From a virus: a DNA stretch of 64,000 bases. How positions within the stretch are numbered: the stretch's first letter is position 1; every line of letters begins with the position of its first letter. The position numbers were made by a program, and so were the translations under genes. Shown here one piece after another: positions 25,062 through 32,487 of this stretch. The notes beneath the pieces were generated by a model that was not told where the DNA came from, did no database searches, and was given only the letters and a program-made list of their open reading frames with translations. The stretch is taken from positions 16,563 through 80,562 of the IMG/VR virus record IMGVR_UViG_3300017987_000073; one strand, written 5' to 3'.

Positions 25062-26014
25062 CTCGACCCCTCCAAAATTCTGCTCACCTCCTCGAGCGCC
25101 CGCCCAAGGTCGGAGACCTTCGTCGCCCCCTCCACGTCGATCCCCCGGTTCAACTCCCCGGCCACCAGCACCACCCGCCGACCGATCCCCACGACGTCGG
25201 ACGCGACGACCGGGTCGTCCTCCACCATCGCCACGAGTCCCGGGAAGTCGTCGAGGATCTTCCGGTGCTTCTCCGGGTGGAAGAGGATCCCGTCGAACCG
25301 AAGTTTGTTTGAGTTGAGCCACTCCAAAGTGTCGGCGTAAATCCGACTGAAGCGCCAGTAAGGACGACGCGAGAGGAGAACCACCGTCCCACCGGCCGCG
25401 CGAATCCCGTCCAGGAGCTCCTTCGCCCCCTCCTTCACCCCCTGGAACCGTTTCTCCCCGCTCCGACGGTAGTGATCCTTGCTGATTTCGTAACCCTCCG
25501 CCCCGATACTCGCCTTCAAATCGGCTCGCGTCTCCGCGTTCACGTCGTTCGGAAGTGACTTCCGCGCGAACTTCAGGTACGAGGTCGGCCAGTCGTTAAG
25601 AACCCCGTCGACGTCCACCCCGACGATCGGGTCGCTCGGAGAGATCGCCCGGAGCCGCCGCTCCATCCCGTACCGACACTCCACGACCTGACTCTTCCTC
25701 CCGAACTCCTCGAAGACCTCGGCCGCCGTGAAGCCCCAGACGTTCGCCAGGCCCAGCAGGAACTTGAAGCAGTCGACCCACTCCTCGAGCGCGTTGGACC
25801 GCACCACCTCCCCGCCTCCGGCTTGGTGCATCTTCCAGGGCGTCTCCCGGAGGAACTCGTGGAGCTCCCCCTCCACGTGAAGAACGAATTGCTTCGTCCA
25901 CTCCACCCGGCCCGCCTTCGAGAGCTCGTCCAGGTCGAGCCGGTGGTCCTGGAACACCCTCCGATTGAACTCCCGTTGACGATCGAAGATCTCGTCCAGT
26001 CTATCCGATTGCAT
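25058..26014 (-). CDS. Fusion of all-alpha dUTPase/MazG-like domain and HAD-type phosphatase domain
   Basis: A 318-residue protein. Residues 1-120 resemble the all-alpha dUTPase/dCTPase family: VEGELHEFLRETPWK (E50, E53, E57 as metal ligands) and LEEWVDCFKFLLGL (E77, E78, D81). Residues 130-318 are HAD-like: DVDGV at 134-138 (nucleophile and acid), VLLSRRPYWR (motif II/III region) and VEDDP (motif IV). This suggests dUTP to dUMP hydrolysis coupled to a 5'-nucleotidase or related phosphatase. The start at 26014 lies within the FAD-oxidoreductase 3' end. Confidence 0.72.
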   Translation of the reverse strand: MQSDRLDEIFDRQREFNRRVFQDHRLDLDELSKAGRVEWTKQFVLHVEGELHEFLRETPWKMHQAGGGEVVRSNALEEWVDCFKFLLGLANVWGFTAAEVFEEFGRKSQVVECRYGMERRLRAISPSDPIVGVDVDGVLNDWPTSYLKFARKSLPNDVNAETRADLKASIGAEGYEISKDHYRRSGEKRFQGVKEGAKELLDGIRAAGGTVVLLSRRPYWRFSRIYADTLEWLNSNKLRFDGILFHPEKHRKILDDFPGLVAMVEDDPVVASDVVGIGRRVVLVAGELNRGIDVEGATKVSDLGRALEEVSRILEGSR

Positions 26015-26960
26015 ACAACTCCTCCGCGACGTCGTGGATCCGGATCGCGTGGTCCCACCGCGCCATCCGTCCGACGTGTCTGACCAGACCTCCCCACTCC
26101 TCCGCCTCCCTCGAGTCCCCGAGCACCTGCACCCGTGCGCTCGGTCCAACGTGCACCGCCTCGACCGCCTCGCAGAACCCCAACGGGGCGTCGATCGAGT
26201 TGAACTCGTAGACGCACCCCCGCGCGGGAGGCCCGCAGAGGAACTTCACCCGGTCGAAAAGAAGCGCCGGCTCCACGTTGTACAGAAACTCCCGAACACC
26301 CCGCCGCCGCTCCTTGGCGATCCCCACGTTGAACGGCTTCCCCACGACCCACGTCTTCCACCCCGCTGAATACTCCCGCCGATCTCGGAACCCCTGGGTA
26401 TTGGTGAATTCGGGGGTCAGAGAGTCCCAGATCGGCGCCGGGAGGGTGTTGATCACCCGAGTCGCCCGAACGGGTTCCTCCAACCCCTGGACCCGAAGAA
26501 ACGCCTCCACGGCCCCGGAGCTCGTGACCTCGAGCACGCGTCCAGGAACAATCGTCACTCGCGCCTCGAGACGCCGAACCAGTTCATCCACCGAGACGTC
26601 GAACGTCTCGATCCCACCCGAGCGCCCCGAGCTCGCCGCCGAGTCCGGAACCAGCGTCTTCAGACCCTTCAACCCTCGACTCCGGCGGTAGTAGTAGGCG
26701 CGGAGTTCCTCGGGCACTCGGTCCACCACCTCACCACCCGGGGCGATCCAACCGAACCGCACCGTCCGAGGGCGAAACCCTCCCCCTCCAACCTCCTTCA
26801 GGAGCCGCTCCGTCGCCGGAGTCCTCCACAGGTAAGTCGGGGCTAACTCCCGAAGTCGAGAATCACCACCGACGTTGTCCCCGATCACGAGGTCCGCGCG
26901 CAGTATCGCCGCGGCCACGAGCCCGACCGGACCCGCTCCCAACACCACCGTTCTGTTCAT
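26001..26960 (-). CDS. FAD-dependent oxidoreductase-like protein
   Basis: A 319-residue protein opening with TVVLGAGPVGLVAAAILRAD, the GxGxxG dinucleotide-binding fold. The middle block TRVINTLPAP is the second FAD-contact strand found in amine oxidase and UDP-galactopyranose mutase-like flavoproteins. The C-terminal GRMARWDHAI resembles the closing FAD-binding segment of that group. The substrate is unknown. It overlaps the dUTPase-HAD gene by 14 bases, so a role in nucleotide or base chemistry is possible; sugar chemistry is the main alternative. Confidence 0.62.
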   Translation of the reverse strand: MNRTVVLGAGPVGLVAAAILRADLVIGDNVGGDSRLRELAPTYLWRTPATERLLKEVGGGGFRPRTVRFGWIAPGGEVVDRVPEELRAYYYRRSRGLKGLKTLVPDSAASSGRSGGIETFDVSVDELVRRLEARVTIVPGRVLEVTSSGAVEAFLRVQGLEEPVRATRVINTLPAPIWDSLTPEFTNTQGFRDRREYSAGWKTWVVGKPFNVGIAKERRRGVREFLYNVEPALLFDRVKFLCGPPARGCVYEFNSIDAPLGFCEAVEAVHVGPSARVQVLGDSREAEEWGGLVRHVGRMARWDHAIRIHDVAEELYAIG

Positions 26961-26963
26961 GGA

Positions 26964-27674
26964 TCACCCGGAGTAACGACGCATCACGCGAAGACAGATC
27001 GCGATCACGTCCTTCGCGATCTCCCCCACGTAGAAGTAATTGGACCTCCCGAGATGACGACGCTTTCGCTCGACCGCGTCGTGAAACTCCAGCCCGTCGA
27101 TCTCGTCCAGAAAACCGTCGTCAACCGAGAAGTGGACGTTGAGACCACGACGAAACACCGCGAATCTCCTCACGAGGTTGTTGTCGTAGTAGGTCGTATA
27201 TTGACCGTTTCGCTTCTTGGTCCAGCCGTCCGGCAGGTGCTCGGCGAGCTTCTCGTTGATCTGATCCGCCTCGATCCCGGAGAGGTCCGATTGTCGGGTC
27301 TTGTCCCGCCGCTCCTTCTCCTTGCGCTCGACCTCCTCGACCACCTCGTTTCGGTCCCGACCGTCGACCTGAACCCCGACCTTCTTCGCCCGCTTCTGGA
27401 GTTCCTCGGCGTCGATCTGCGGGTCCTCCGTGTCGTCCAGCACCACCCCGCACGCCCAGCACACCTCGATATCCCCGTCGATCGGCGACTGACACTTCCC
27501 GCAGACGTAGGGAAGGTCGTGCTCCTCCTCCTCGAGCTTCTTCAGCACCTCCGTGTGGGCGGTCTGAAGCTGGCGTGCCCTGGGCTTCCACCCGAAGGCT
27601 TTCTCGCAACTATCCTTGAGGGTCTTCAAGTTCAAAACCTTGAATCGCGGTCCCTCCAGTTCCGGTGTCGTCAT
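26964..27674 (-). CDS. Hypothetical protein with zinc ribbon
   Basis: A 236-residue protein starting MTTPELEGPRF. The ATG at 27674 is chosen because AGGAGGTG lies 5 bases upstream; an ATG seven codons earlier (27695) would put that site inside the gene. CGKC and CWAC at residues about 65-85 form a four-cysteine ribbon. A charged helix and a beta-rich C-terminal domain follow. It lies 3 bases from the FAD gene. Function is not recognised. Confidence 0.55.
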   Translation of the reverse strand: MTTPELEGPRFKVLNLKTLKDSCEKAFGWKPRARQLQTAHTEVLKKLEEEEHDLPYVCGKCQSPIDGDIEVCWACGVVLDDTEDPQIDAEELQKRAKKVGVQVDGRDRNEVVEEVERKEKERRDKTRQSDLSGIEADQINEKLAEHLPDGWTKKRNGQYTTYYDNNLVRRFAVFRRGLNVHFSVDDGFLDEIDGLEFHDAVERKRRHLGRSNYFYVGEIAKDVIAICLRVMRRYSG

Positions 27675-27709
27675 CTTCACCTCCTGTCCCTTCATATCCG
27701 AAAATGTAC

Positions 27710-28297
27710 CTACTCGATCAAATCCTCGAACGCCGCTCTCAGTTCGGAGATGATCGGATCGCCCGGCTCCAGAGGTGAGTCGTCTACCTCCAGGATCTTG
27801 GCGATCACCACGCGAGCCTCCGCGCTCAGCTTGCGCTCTGCCCCCCGGATCAGGAGCTCGACCGCGAACTCCTCCTCCGTGTGGATCGACCCAAGGTCCC
27901 CGTCCGTGATCTCGGTCGGCGTCTCCGGGTTGACCAACCGGCGCGCCTGCCACCACATCGCGGTCCGCGCCGAGCACTCGACGAACGTCCCGAGCGTCAC
28001 GAGCTCCGAGACGCCCCGGATCCCGTGCTCCTCGAGCGCGTGTTCCACGAGGTCCCTCCGCTGGAGGAAGACCTCGCCGCACCTGGAGCAGAACCAGACG
28101 AATCGGCGCGTGCTCTTCGAGATCGACAGGAGACCCTCGTTCACGAGGTCGTCCGCGGTCGCGGACGGGAGGGTGGGAAACTTCTGGAGGGTGACGTTCG
28201 CGGTCCTCTTCAACCACTCCCCGTACTCGACCGCCACCTGATTAAACGTGTTGTTGCTTGGCTTTGCCCGATACTCCCTCAGCACGGACTCGTTCAT
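27710..28297 (-). CDS. Sigma-factor-like transcription protein with zinc-finger insertion
   Basis: A 195-residue protein. DDLVNEGLLSISKSTRRF resembles sigma-70 region 2 (DLIQEGxxGLxxAxxxFD). It is interrupted by a zinc-finger-like FVWFCSRCGEVF...LVEHALEEH (C-x2-C...H-x4-H). TFVECSARTAMWWQARRLV follows, like the region 2.3-2.4 helix, and a C-terminal helix (LLIRGAERKLSAEARVVIAKIL) is in the place of region 4. It may redirect host RNA polymerase to phage promoters. Its ribosome binding site is caught in a hairpin (28300-28322), hinting at translational control. Homology is moderate only. Confidence 0.5.
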   Translation of the reverse strand: MNESVLREYRAKPSNNTFNQVAVEYGEWLKRTANVTLQKFPTLPSATADDLVNEGLLSISKSTRRFVWFCSRCGEVFLQRRDLVEHALEEHGIRGVSELVTLGTFVECSARTAMWWQARRLVNPETPTEITDGDLGSIHTEEEFAVELLIRGAERKLSAEARVVIAKILEVDDSPLEPGDPIISELRAAFEDLIE

Positions 28298-28299
28298 AG

Positions 28300-28322
28300 G
28301 CGACCTCCTTTGAGAAGGTCGC
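28300..28322 (-). promoter_or_regulatory. Hairpin overlapping the ribosome binding site of the sigma-like gene
   Basis: In the transcript, a perfect 7-bp stem (GCGACCU with AGGUCGC) encloses a 9-base loop. The Shine-Dalgarno GGAGG lies half in the loop and half in the 3' arm, two bases before AUG. Folding would hide the ribosome binding site of the gene at 27710-28297. Seen directly; a regulatory role is inferred. Confidence 0.55.
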
Positions 28323-28324
28323 GT

Positions 28325-28351
28325 CTTATCGCATACCTTATTATTTGTAAA
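28325..28351 (-). promoter_or_regulatory. Candidate sigma-70 promoter for the sigma-like gene
   Basis: TTTACA (28346-28351) stands 15 bases before GATAAG (28325-28330), preceded by TGC like an extended -10. The surrounding 28330-28365 stretch is unusually A/T-rich for this genome. The short spacer makes this a moderate call. Confidence 0.35.
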
Positions 28352-28381
28352 GCTTAAAGTGAAGGGTCGAGGAAGTGTAGT

Positions 28382-29098
28382 CTAACCGGCGACTTGTGCG
28401 GCCTCCTCCTCCGCCTTGAGCCGAGAGAGACGCTCGTAGGTCAGGAGGACGGACCGCACGTTCGAGGCGTACCAGATCCCCCCGTTTTTCGACTTCACGC
28501 CCCGGTTGTTCAGCCGCTCGGCGATCGCGTGGTAAGGGAACCCGCTCTCCCGGAGCTGCACCATCCGCAGGAGAACCTTCATCTCGGGCCCGTGCTCGAC
28601 GAGCTGCTTCCCCTCCTTGGCGAACCCGAAGGGCGTCTTCCCGTAGACCCGCCGCTGGCGCGCGCACCGCTCCGAGGCGTCCCGGCACCTCCGGGAGATC
28701 TGCTCCCGCTCCATCTCGGCGACCGCAGCGAGGATCGTGAGGGTGAATCTCCCGTGAGGCGTCGAGGAGTCGATCTGCTCCCGGACACTCACGAACCCGC
28801 GACCAGCGCGCTGGAGCTGGGATACCAACCCCAAAAAGTCCAGCACCGACCGGGAGAGTCGATCGATCGCGTAGACGATCAGGGCGTCCGCCTCCCCGTC
28901 CAGGACCCGCTCGAACGCCTCCCGCACCCCCGGCCGGTTTAGAGACTTCCCGCTCTTCCCCTCGTCCCGGATCACGTCCACGATCTCCGCGTCGACCAGG
29001 TCGGCGTAGGACCTTATCTTCGCCTCCTGGTCCGCGAGGGAAACCCCGTTCTTCGCTTGGTGAGCCGTAGATACCCGAATATACGAGATTAGCTTCAT
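28382..29098 (-). CDS. Small serine recombinase (resolvase/invertase family with short recombinase domain)
   Basis: A 238-residue protein. The catalytic domain shows YIRVSTAHQ (nucleophile serine), YAIDRLSRS (conserved D and R of the DRLSR block) and the helix-E region LAAVAEMEREQISRR. The rest matches the start of the PF07508-type recombinase domain: YGKTPFGF and AIAERLNNRGVKSKNGGIW. It lacks the zinc ribbon and long coiled coil of large phage integrases. It could be a dimer resolvase, an inversion enzyme or a compact integrase. GGGAGGTGGAGAG precedes ATG at 29098. Confidence 0.85.
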   Translation of the reverse strand: MKLISYIRVSTAHQAKNGVSLADQEAKIRSYADLVDAEIVDVIRDEGKSGKSLNRPGVREAFERVLDGEADALIVYAIDRLSRSVLDFLGLVSQLQRAGRGFVSVREQIDSSTPHGRFTLTILAAVAEMEREQISRRCRDASERCARQRRVYGKTPFGFAKEGKQLVEHGPEMKVLLRMVQLRESGFPYHAIAERLNNRGVKSKNGGIWYASNVRSVLLTYERLSRLKAEEEAAQVAG

Positions 29099-29113
29099 CT
29101 CTCCACCTCCCTT

Positions 29114-29172
29114 ATACACTTATTGTAGCAGTTTAATACAGTTTGTAAAGGGAAGTGTACAACTAAGTGTAC
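29114..29172. repeat. Putative operator repeats AAGTGTAC around the recombinase promoter
   Basis: On the + strand AAGTGTAC occurs at 29153-29160 and again at 29165-29172 (12-base period), just upstream of the -35. An inverted copy, ATACACTT, lies at 29114-29121 immediately downstream of the -10. A further half-site, AAGTGTA, is at 28373-28379 beyond the recombinase stop. The layout suggests binding sites for a repressor or for the recombinase itself. Confidence 0.55.
29122..29149 (-). promoter_or_regulatory. Strong sigma-70-like promoter of the serine recombinase
   Basis: TTTACA (29144-29149), a 16-base spacer and TACAAT (29122-29127) match the housekeeping consensus at 5 of 6 bases each. 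The -10 ends 23 bases before the recombinase start codon. It is the clearest consensus promoter I found in the window. Confidence 0.65.
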
Positions 29173-29173
29173 G

Positions 29174-29788
29174 TCACTCGACGTAGGTCTTCCGGAGGGC
29201 GTCGACGTCGCGCGAGGAGAAGGCGGTTCCGCCGCCGTCGAGAGTGGGGTACATGATCGAGGACCTCTCCCGATCGTGGTCGAGCCCGAAGACGTGCCCG
29301 AACTCGTGGAGCGCGGCCCGCCGGAGGGTCTCCCCCTCGAGCTCGCGGTCGAAGCTCACCGTCGCGGAGAGGATCCTCCCGTCCCGCTTGTCGAAGCGGT
29401 GCTGAGTCACCGCCCCGTGGCTCTCGACGTCCTCCTCGGCGTCCCGGAGCTTGAGGTAAACCGACCCGTCCGGAGCCCACCTGAGCGCCTCCTGGAGCGC
29501 CCAGGGGACGCAGGGACCCAAGAGGTCGCCGACCTCCCGCTTGACCTCCTGGCGGACGCTCTCGTAAGCCTCCAGGTACTTCCCGGGCAGGTCCGCCGCG
29601 TGGAAGCAGGAGATCGGAAGGTCCGAGCGCGTCCACTTGAGCTCGTGTCCGTCCCGCTCCAGAAAAGTGAGGTCCCCCGGCCGGACGATCAGAGCGTAGA
29701 TCACCCCACCGACCGAGAGTATCGCGATCGCCGCGCCGATCCACGCCGTCCAAGGGTCAGTTTTGAACAAGCTCAGCAACCACTTCAC
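29174..29788 (-). CDS. Membrane-anchored matrixin-like zinc metalloprotease
   Basis: A 204-residue protein. A hydrophobic segment at residues 13-35 (WIGAAIAILSVGGVIYALIV) follows a short basic N-terminus and would anchor or export it. The C-terminal domain carries HEFGHVFGLDH (161-171), the extended HExxHxxGxxH zinc site of metzincins, and SIMYPT (177-182), the Met-turn, as in matrixins. It would cleave proteins outside the cytoplasmic membrane. The GTG at 29788 overlaps the HTH gene stop (GTGA). A role in lysis, superinfection or host-surface change is open. Confidence 0.8.
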   Translation of the reverse strand: MKWLLSLFKTDPWTAWIGAAIAILSVGGVIYALIVRPGDLTFLERDGHELKWTRSDLPISCFHAADLPGKYLEAYESVRQEVKREVGDLLGPCVPWALQEALRWAPDGSVYLKLRDAEEDVESHGAVTQHRFDKRDGRILSATVSFDRELEGETLRRAALHEFGHVFGLDHDRERSSIMYPTLDGGGTAFSSRDVDALRKTYVE

Positions 29789-30012
29789 GACGCCTTCTCC
29801 ATTTCCACGCGCCGGTCGTACCCGTCGAGGTACGCCTTCGCGTCGCTCACGTGGATCAACCACCCTCGACTACCGGGCGGCCGACTCGCGCGCAGTTTCC
29901 CGGATCTGATGTCGTACAGAACCGCGACGCGCGTGATCCCCCGCGCCGCGGCCACCTCCGGGAGGGTGATGAAGTTTCTGTTGGGGTGTCTGGTCGCTCT
30001 CTCTTCGCACAT
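29785..30012 (-). CDS. Small excisionase/MerR-like helix-turn-helix protein
   Basis: A 75-residue protein. TLPEVAAARGITRVAVLYDIRSGKL fits the winged HTH of excisionase-type (HTH_17) proteins, with an RGWLIHVSDAKAYL wing and following strand. It is a candidate excisionase for the serine recombinase nearby, or the factor that binds the repeats at 29114-29172. It overlaps the metalloprotease gene and lies 1 base from the primase stop. Confidence 0.65.
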   Translation of the reverse strand: MCEERATRHPNRNFITLPEVAAARGITRVAVLYDIRSGKLRASRPPGSRGWLIHVSDAKAYLDGYDRRVEMEKAS

Positions 30013-30013
30013 C

Positions 30014-31162
30014 TCACGATCTCCTGACCCCGGTCCGAAACCTGACCCTGACCCGAGCCACCTCCGCCGGCGGACGAAGCGCGTCCAAGATCACCGCCTC
30101 GTCCGCGTCCCCCGGGTCGGTTCCCGCCGGGAGTTGCCTCACCGCAACCCGGGTGAAACTCCCGAGTTGCTCCTCCACCGTCTTAGCGAGAGTTTCGCCG
30201 CCCTCGTCTCCGTCGGCCATATGGATGAGGAAAGGCGCCGTCCGGAGGTGCTTCGCCTGCGCCGCGTAGAGACGCCCACCGAGCGTCGCCGCGACCGAGT
30301 AGTCGAAGCCGTGGTTTTCCACGATCCCACGTACCCGCTCGGCGTCGAAGTTCCCCTCGACCAGAACCACCGGCCTCCCGGGAACGATCCCGTCGGGCGC
30401 CCAGAGCACTCCGGCGCCCTTCCCCAGCGGGAGCCCGGGGCAGTATCGCCCCTTCAGGTTCGATGCTAGCCGTTTGGTCGTCCCCCGCAGGTACCAGTTG
30501 ACGACCCGCCCCTCCCACCTAATCGGGAAGAGAACCCCCGGGACCGTCTTCCCGATCGCCGTCTTGAGCCGTTCCCCCGCGTTGTACACCACCCGAACGT
30601 CGAGCTCCCGCGCCCGCTCGGGTGAAATGAACCTCCGCTCCAGGTACCGCTGGAAACTCTCCTCCGCCTCATCGATCGGCTTGTTCGGCGGGAAGAGGAG
30701 CTCCGTCCAGTCCGCCGACCGGATCCGACGATTCTCGATCTTTGGGTCGGAGGTCCCGAATCCCTCCCGGTTCAGAAACTCCCTCCGAATCCAGGCGGCC
30801 GCCGCCGACCGTTGCTCCTCGTTCGGCCAATTCAACTTTCCGTCCTCGCGCTCCCCCCACAGGTCGAACTTGATCTTCGCGACCAGGTCGAGGAAGTTGA
30901 ACCCCCTCATCGAGTCGTCCGGGTGCGACCAGCAGTTGAACCACCCGAGCCGACACCTCCCTTCGTCGTTCTCCTCGTCCTCGACGCAGACGTGGAAGCT
31001 CGGGTGCTCGTCCTCGTGGTCCGGATCCGGACACTCCGCGTAAACGTCAGGCCCGTTGTACCAGAGCACCTCGATCCCGAGCTCCTCGAGCACCTCCTCC
31101 ATATCCACTTTCCGGAGGAGCCGCTGCACCCGCTCCAGATCCCGGTCCCGCCTCGACGTCAC
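30014..31162 (-). CDS. DnaG-like primase
   Basis: A 382-residue protein. The N-terminus has a CHC2-like metal site: C44-x4-H49 and C77-x2-H80. The middle half carries the primase core and a Toprim fold: PVVLVEGNFDAERV (catalytic glutamate), AATLGG and FLIHMADGDEGGE (DxD region). It would make RNA primers for PolB. It lies directly after the DnaB-like helicase gene and overlaps it by 4 bases, the usual helicase-primase pairing. Confidence 0.82.
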   Translation of the reverse strand: MTSRRDRDLERVQRLLRKVDMEEVLEELGIEVLWYNGPDVYAECPDPDHEDEHPSFHVCVEDEENDEGRCRLGWFNCWSHPDDSMRGFNFLDLVAKIKFDLWGEREDGKLNWPNEEQRSAAAAWIRREFLNREGFGTSDPKIENRRIRSADWTELLFPPNKPIDEAEESFQRYLERRFISPERARELDVRVVYNAGERLKTAIGKTVPGVLFPIRWEGRVVNWYLRGTTKRLASNLKGRYCPGLPLGKGAGVLWAPDGIVPGRPVVLVEGNFDAERVRGIVENHGFDYSVAATLGGRLYAAQAKHLRTAPFLIHMADGDEGGETLAKTVEEQLGSFTRVAVRQLPAGTDPGDADEAVILDALRPPAEVARVRVRFRTGVRRS

Positions 31163-32487
31163 TTGCCCCCCTTGCCCCCGAAGTAGTCGTCTGTGTGCTT
31201 TCCGATCCGACAGATCTCCGGCTGGAACTCGAACCCGACCGTCACGTTCTGCGGCCCGCGCCGCTGCTTCGCGATCTTCACCTCGAGCACGTCCTCGTCG
31301 TCCTCCTCCGGGTTGTAGTACGCCGACCGATGGAGCAGGAGGACCAGGTCGGCGACCTCCTCGTACCCCCCGGAGTTCTTCAGCTCGTGGAGGTGCGGCC
31401 GCGGGTTCTTCACCCGTTTGATCCTCCTGATCTGCTGCACCACCACCGCGCAGAACTTCCGCCGCTTGGCGAGCTTCTTGAGGCGCCGGAGCTCAGCGGT
31501 CACGTAAGCGGCGTCCAGCTCCCCCTGGAGGAGGTACTCGAAGAGGTCCAGGATCACCACGTCGAAGTCCTCCTGCTCCACCGTCGCCTCGAGCTCGTCC
31601 AGGTTGCTCATCTGATCGTCGAACACGACCCTCTCGTCCGCGAGAAGCTCCCGCGCCTTCTTCCGGAGACCCGACAACTCCTCCCCGGTGAGTTCGTCCG
31701 GAGTCTTGATCACCTTCTCCGCCTTGACCCGAGCCCTCATACACGCGATCTGCTCGACCACCGACTCCGTCCCGGCCTCCACCGGAACCGAGAGCACCCG
31801 CTTTCCGTGGTTCACGAGCCGAGAAGTCAGGTTCGAGCAGAAGGTCGACTTCCCCATTCCTGGACGACCTGCGACCACGACCACCCTCCCCGGCCTCAAC
31901 CCCTCGTAGAGTTGATCGTCCAACCCGGAGAAGTGCGTGGGAACGAAGTTCTCCGTCCTCCGGTTGGCGAGCTCCAGGAGCTCCCCGTACCACTCGTTCA
32001 GGAGACCAGTCCCCCTCCGTGAGCGGGAGTCCGCCGAACTCCCCTCACGGAGCTTTCGGAGGACCTCCATCGCGACCGCCTCGGCGTCCTCGACGCTCGC
32101 GTGGACGTCGTCCAGCGTGTCGTAGAGCCGAGAGAACGGCTCCGCCGCCGCGTACTTCGTCGCCCCCGCCCGGAGGAGCTCCAGGTGAATCCGAAAGTTC
32201 TCCGCGCTCAGGGCCCCGAAGTTGTCCTCCAGGTCCCGGAGGTACTTGTACTTGACCACCTCCCCGGTGATCTGGATCACCGAGTCCGCCGCGTAGCTCG
32301 CCCCCCGCTTCCTCAGCTCCCGAAGCGCCTCCATCGTCGCCCGGTGCGTCGGGTGAGTGAATAGCTCGGGGTCGATCCGGAGGACCTCCCGCTCGAACGT
32401 CTCCGGGTCCCCGACCAGCGCCCCGAGAACCACCTGCTCGTTCCCCGTGTTGACGTCGATCACCAGGTTCGTCTTGTCCTCACCCAC
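31159..32487 (-). CDS. DnaB-like replicative helicase
   Basis: A 442-residue protein. The N-terminal helical domain (NEQVVLGALVGDPETF) and the C-terminal RecA-like motor are both present. Walker A is AGRPGMGKST, followed by FDVVILDLFEYLL (Walker B), VVVQQIRRIK (H3/arginine loop) and a HELKNSGGYEEVADLVLLL block. The GTG at 32487 is chosen because GGGAGC precedes it and it lies by the loader stop; an upstream GTG at 32511 is possible. It would be loaded at the internal origin by the DnaC-like protein. Confidence 0.88.
   Translation of the reverse strand: MGEDKTNLVIDVNTGNEQVVLGALVGDPETFEREVLRIDPELFTHPTHRATMEALRELRKRGASYAADSVIQITGEVVKYKYLRDLEDNFGALSAENFRIHLELLRAGATKYAAAEPFSRLYDTLDDVHASVEDAEAVAMEVLRKLREGSSADSRSRRGTGLLNEWYGELLELANRRTENFVPTHFSGLDDQLYEGLRPGRVVVVAGRPGMGKSTFCSNLTSRLVNHGKRVLSVPVEAGTESVVEQIACMRARVKAEKVIKTPDELTGEELSGLRKKARELLADERVVFDDQMSNLDELEATVEQEDFDVVILDLFEYLLQGELDAAYVTAELRRLKKLAKRRKFCAVVVQQIRRIKRVKNPRPHLHELKNSGGYEEVADLVLLLHRSAYYNPEEDDEDVLEVKIAKQRRGPQNVTVGFEFQPEICRIGKHTDDYFGGKGGK

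Noticed and set aside
28382-29098. Large serine integrase with attP site
   Set aside because: The protein is about 238 residues and lacks the zinc ribbon and coiled-coil domains of large phage integrases; I could not define an attachment core.
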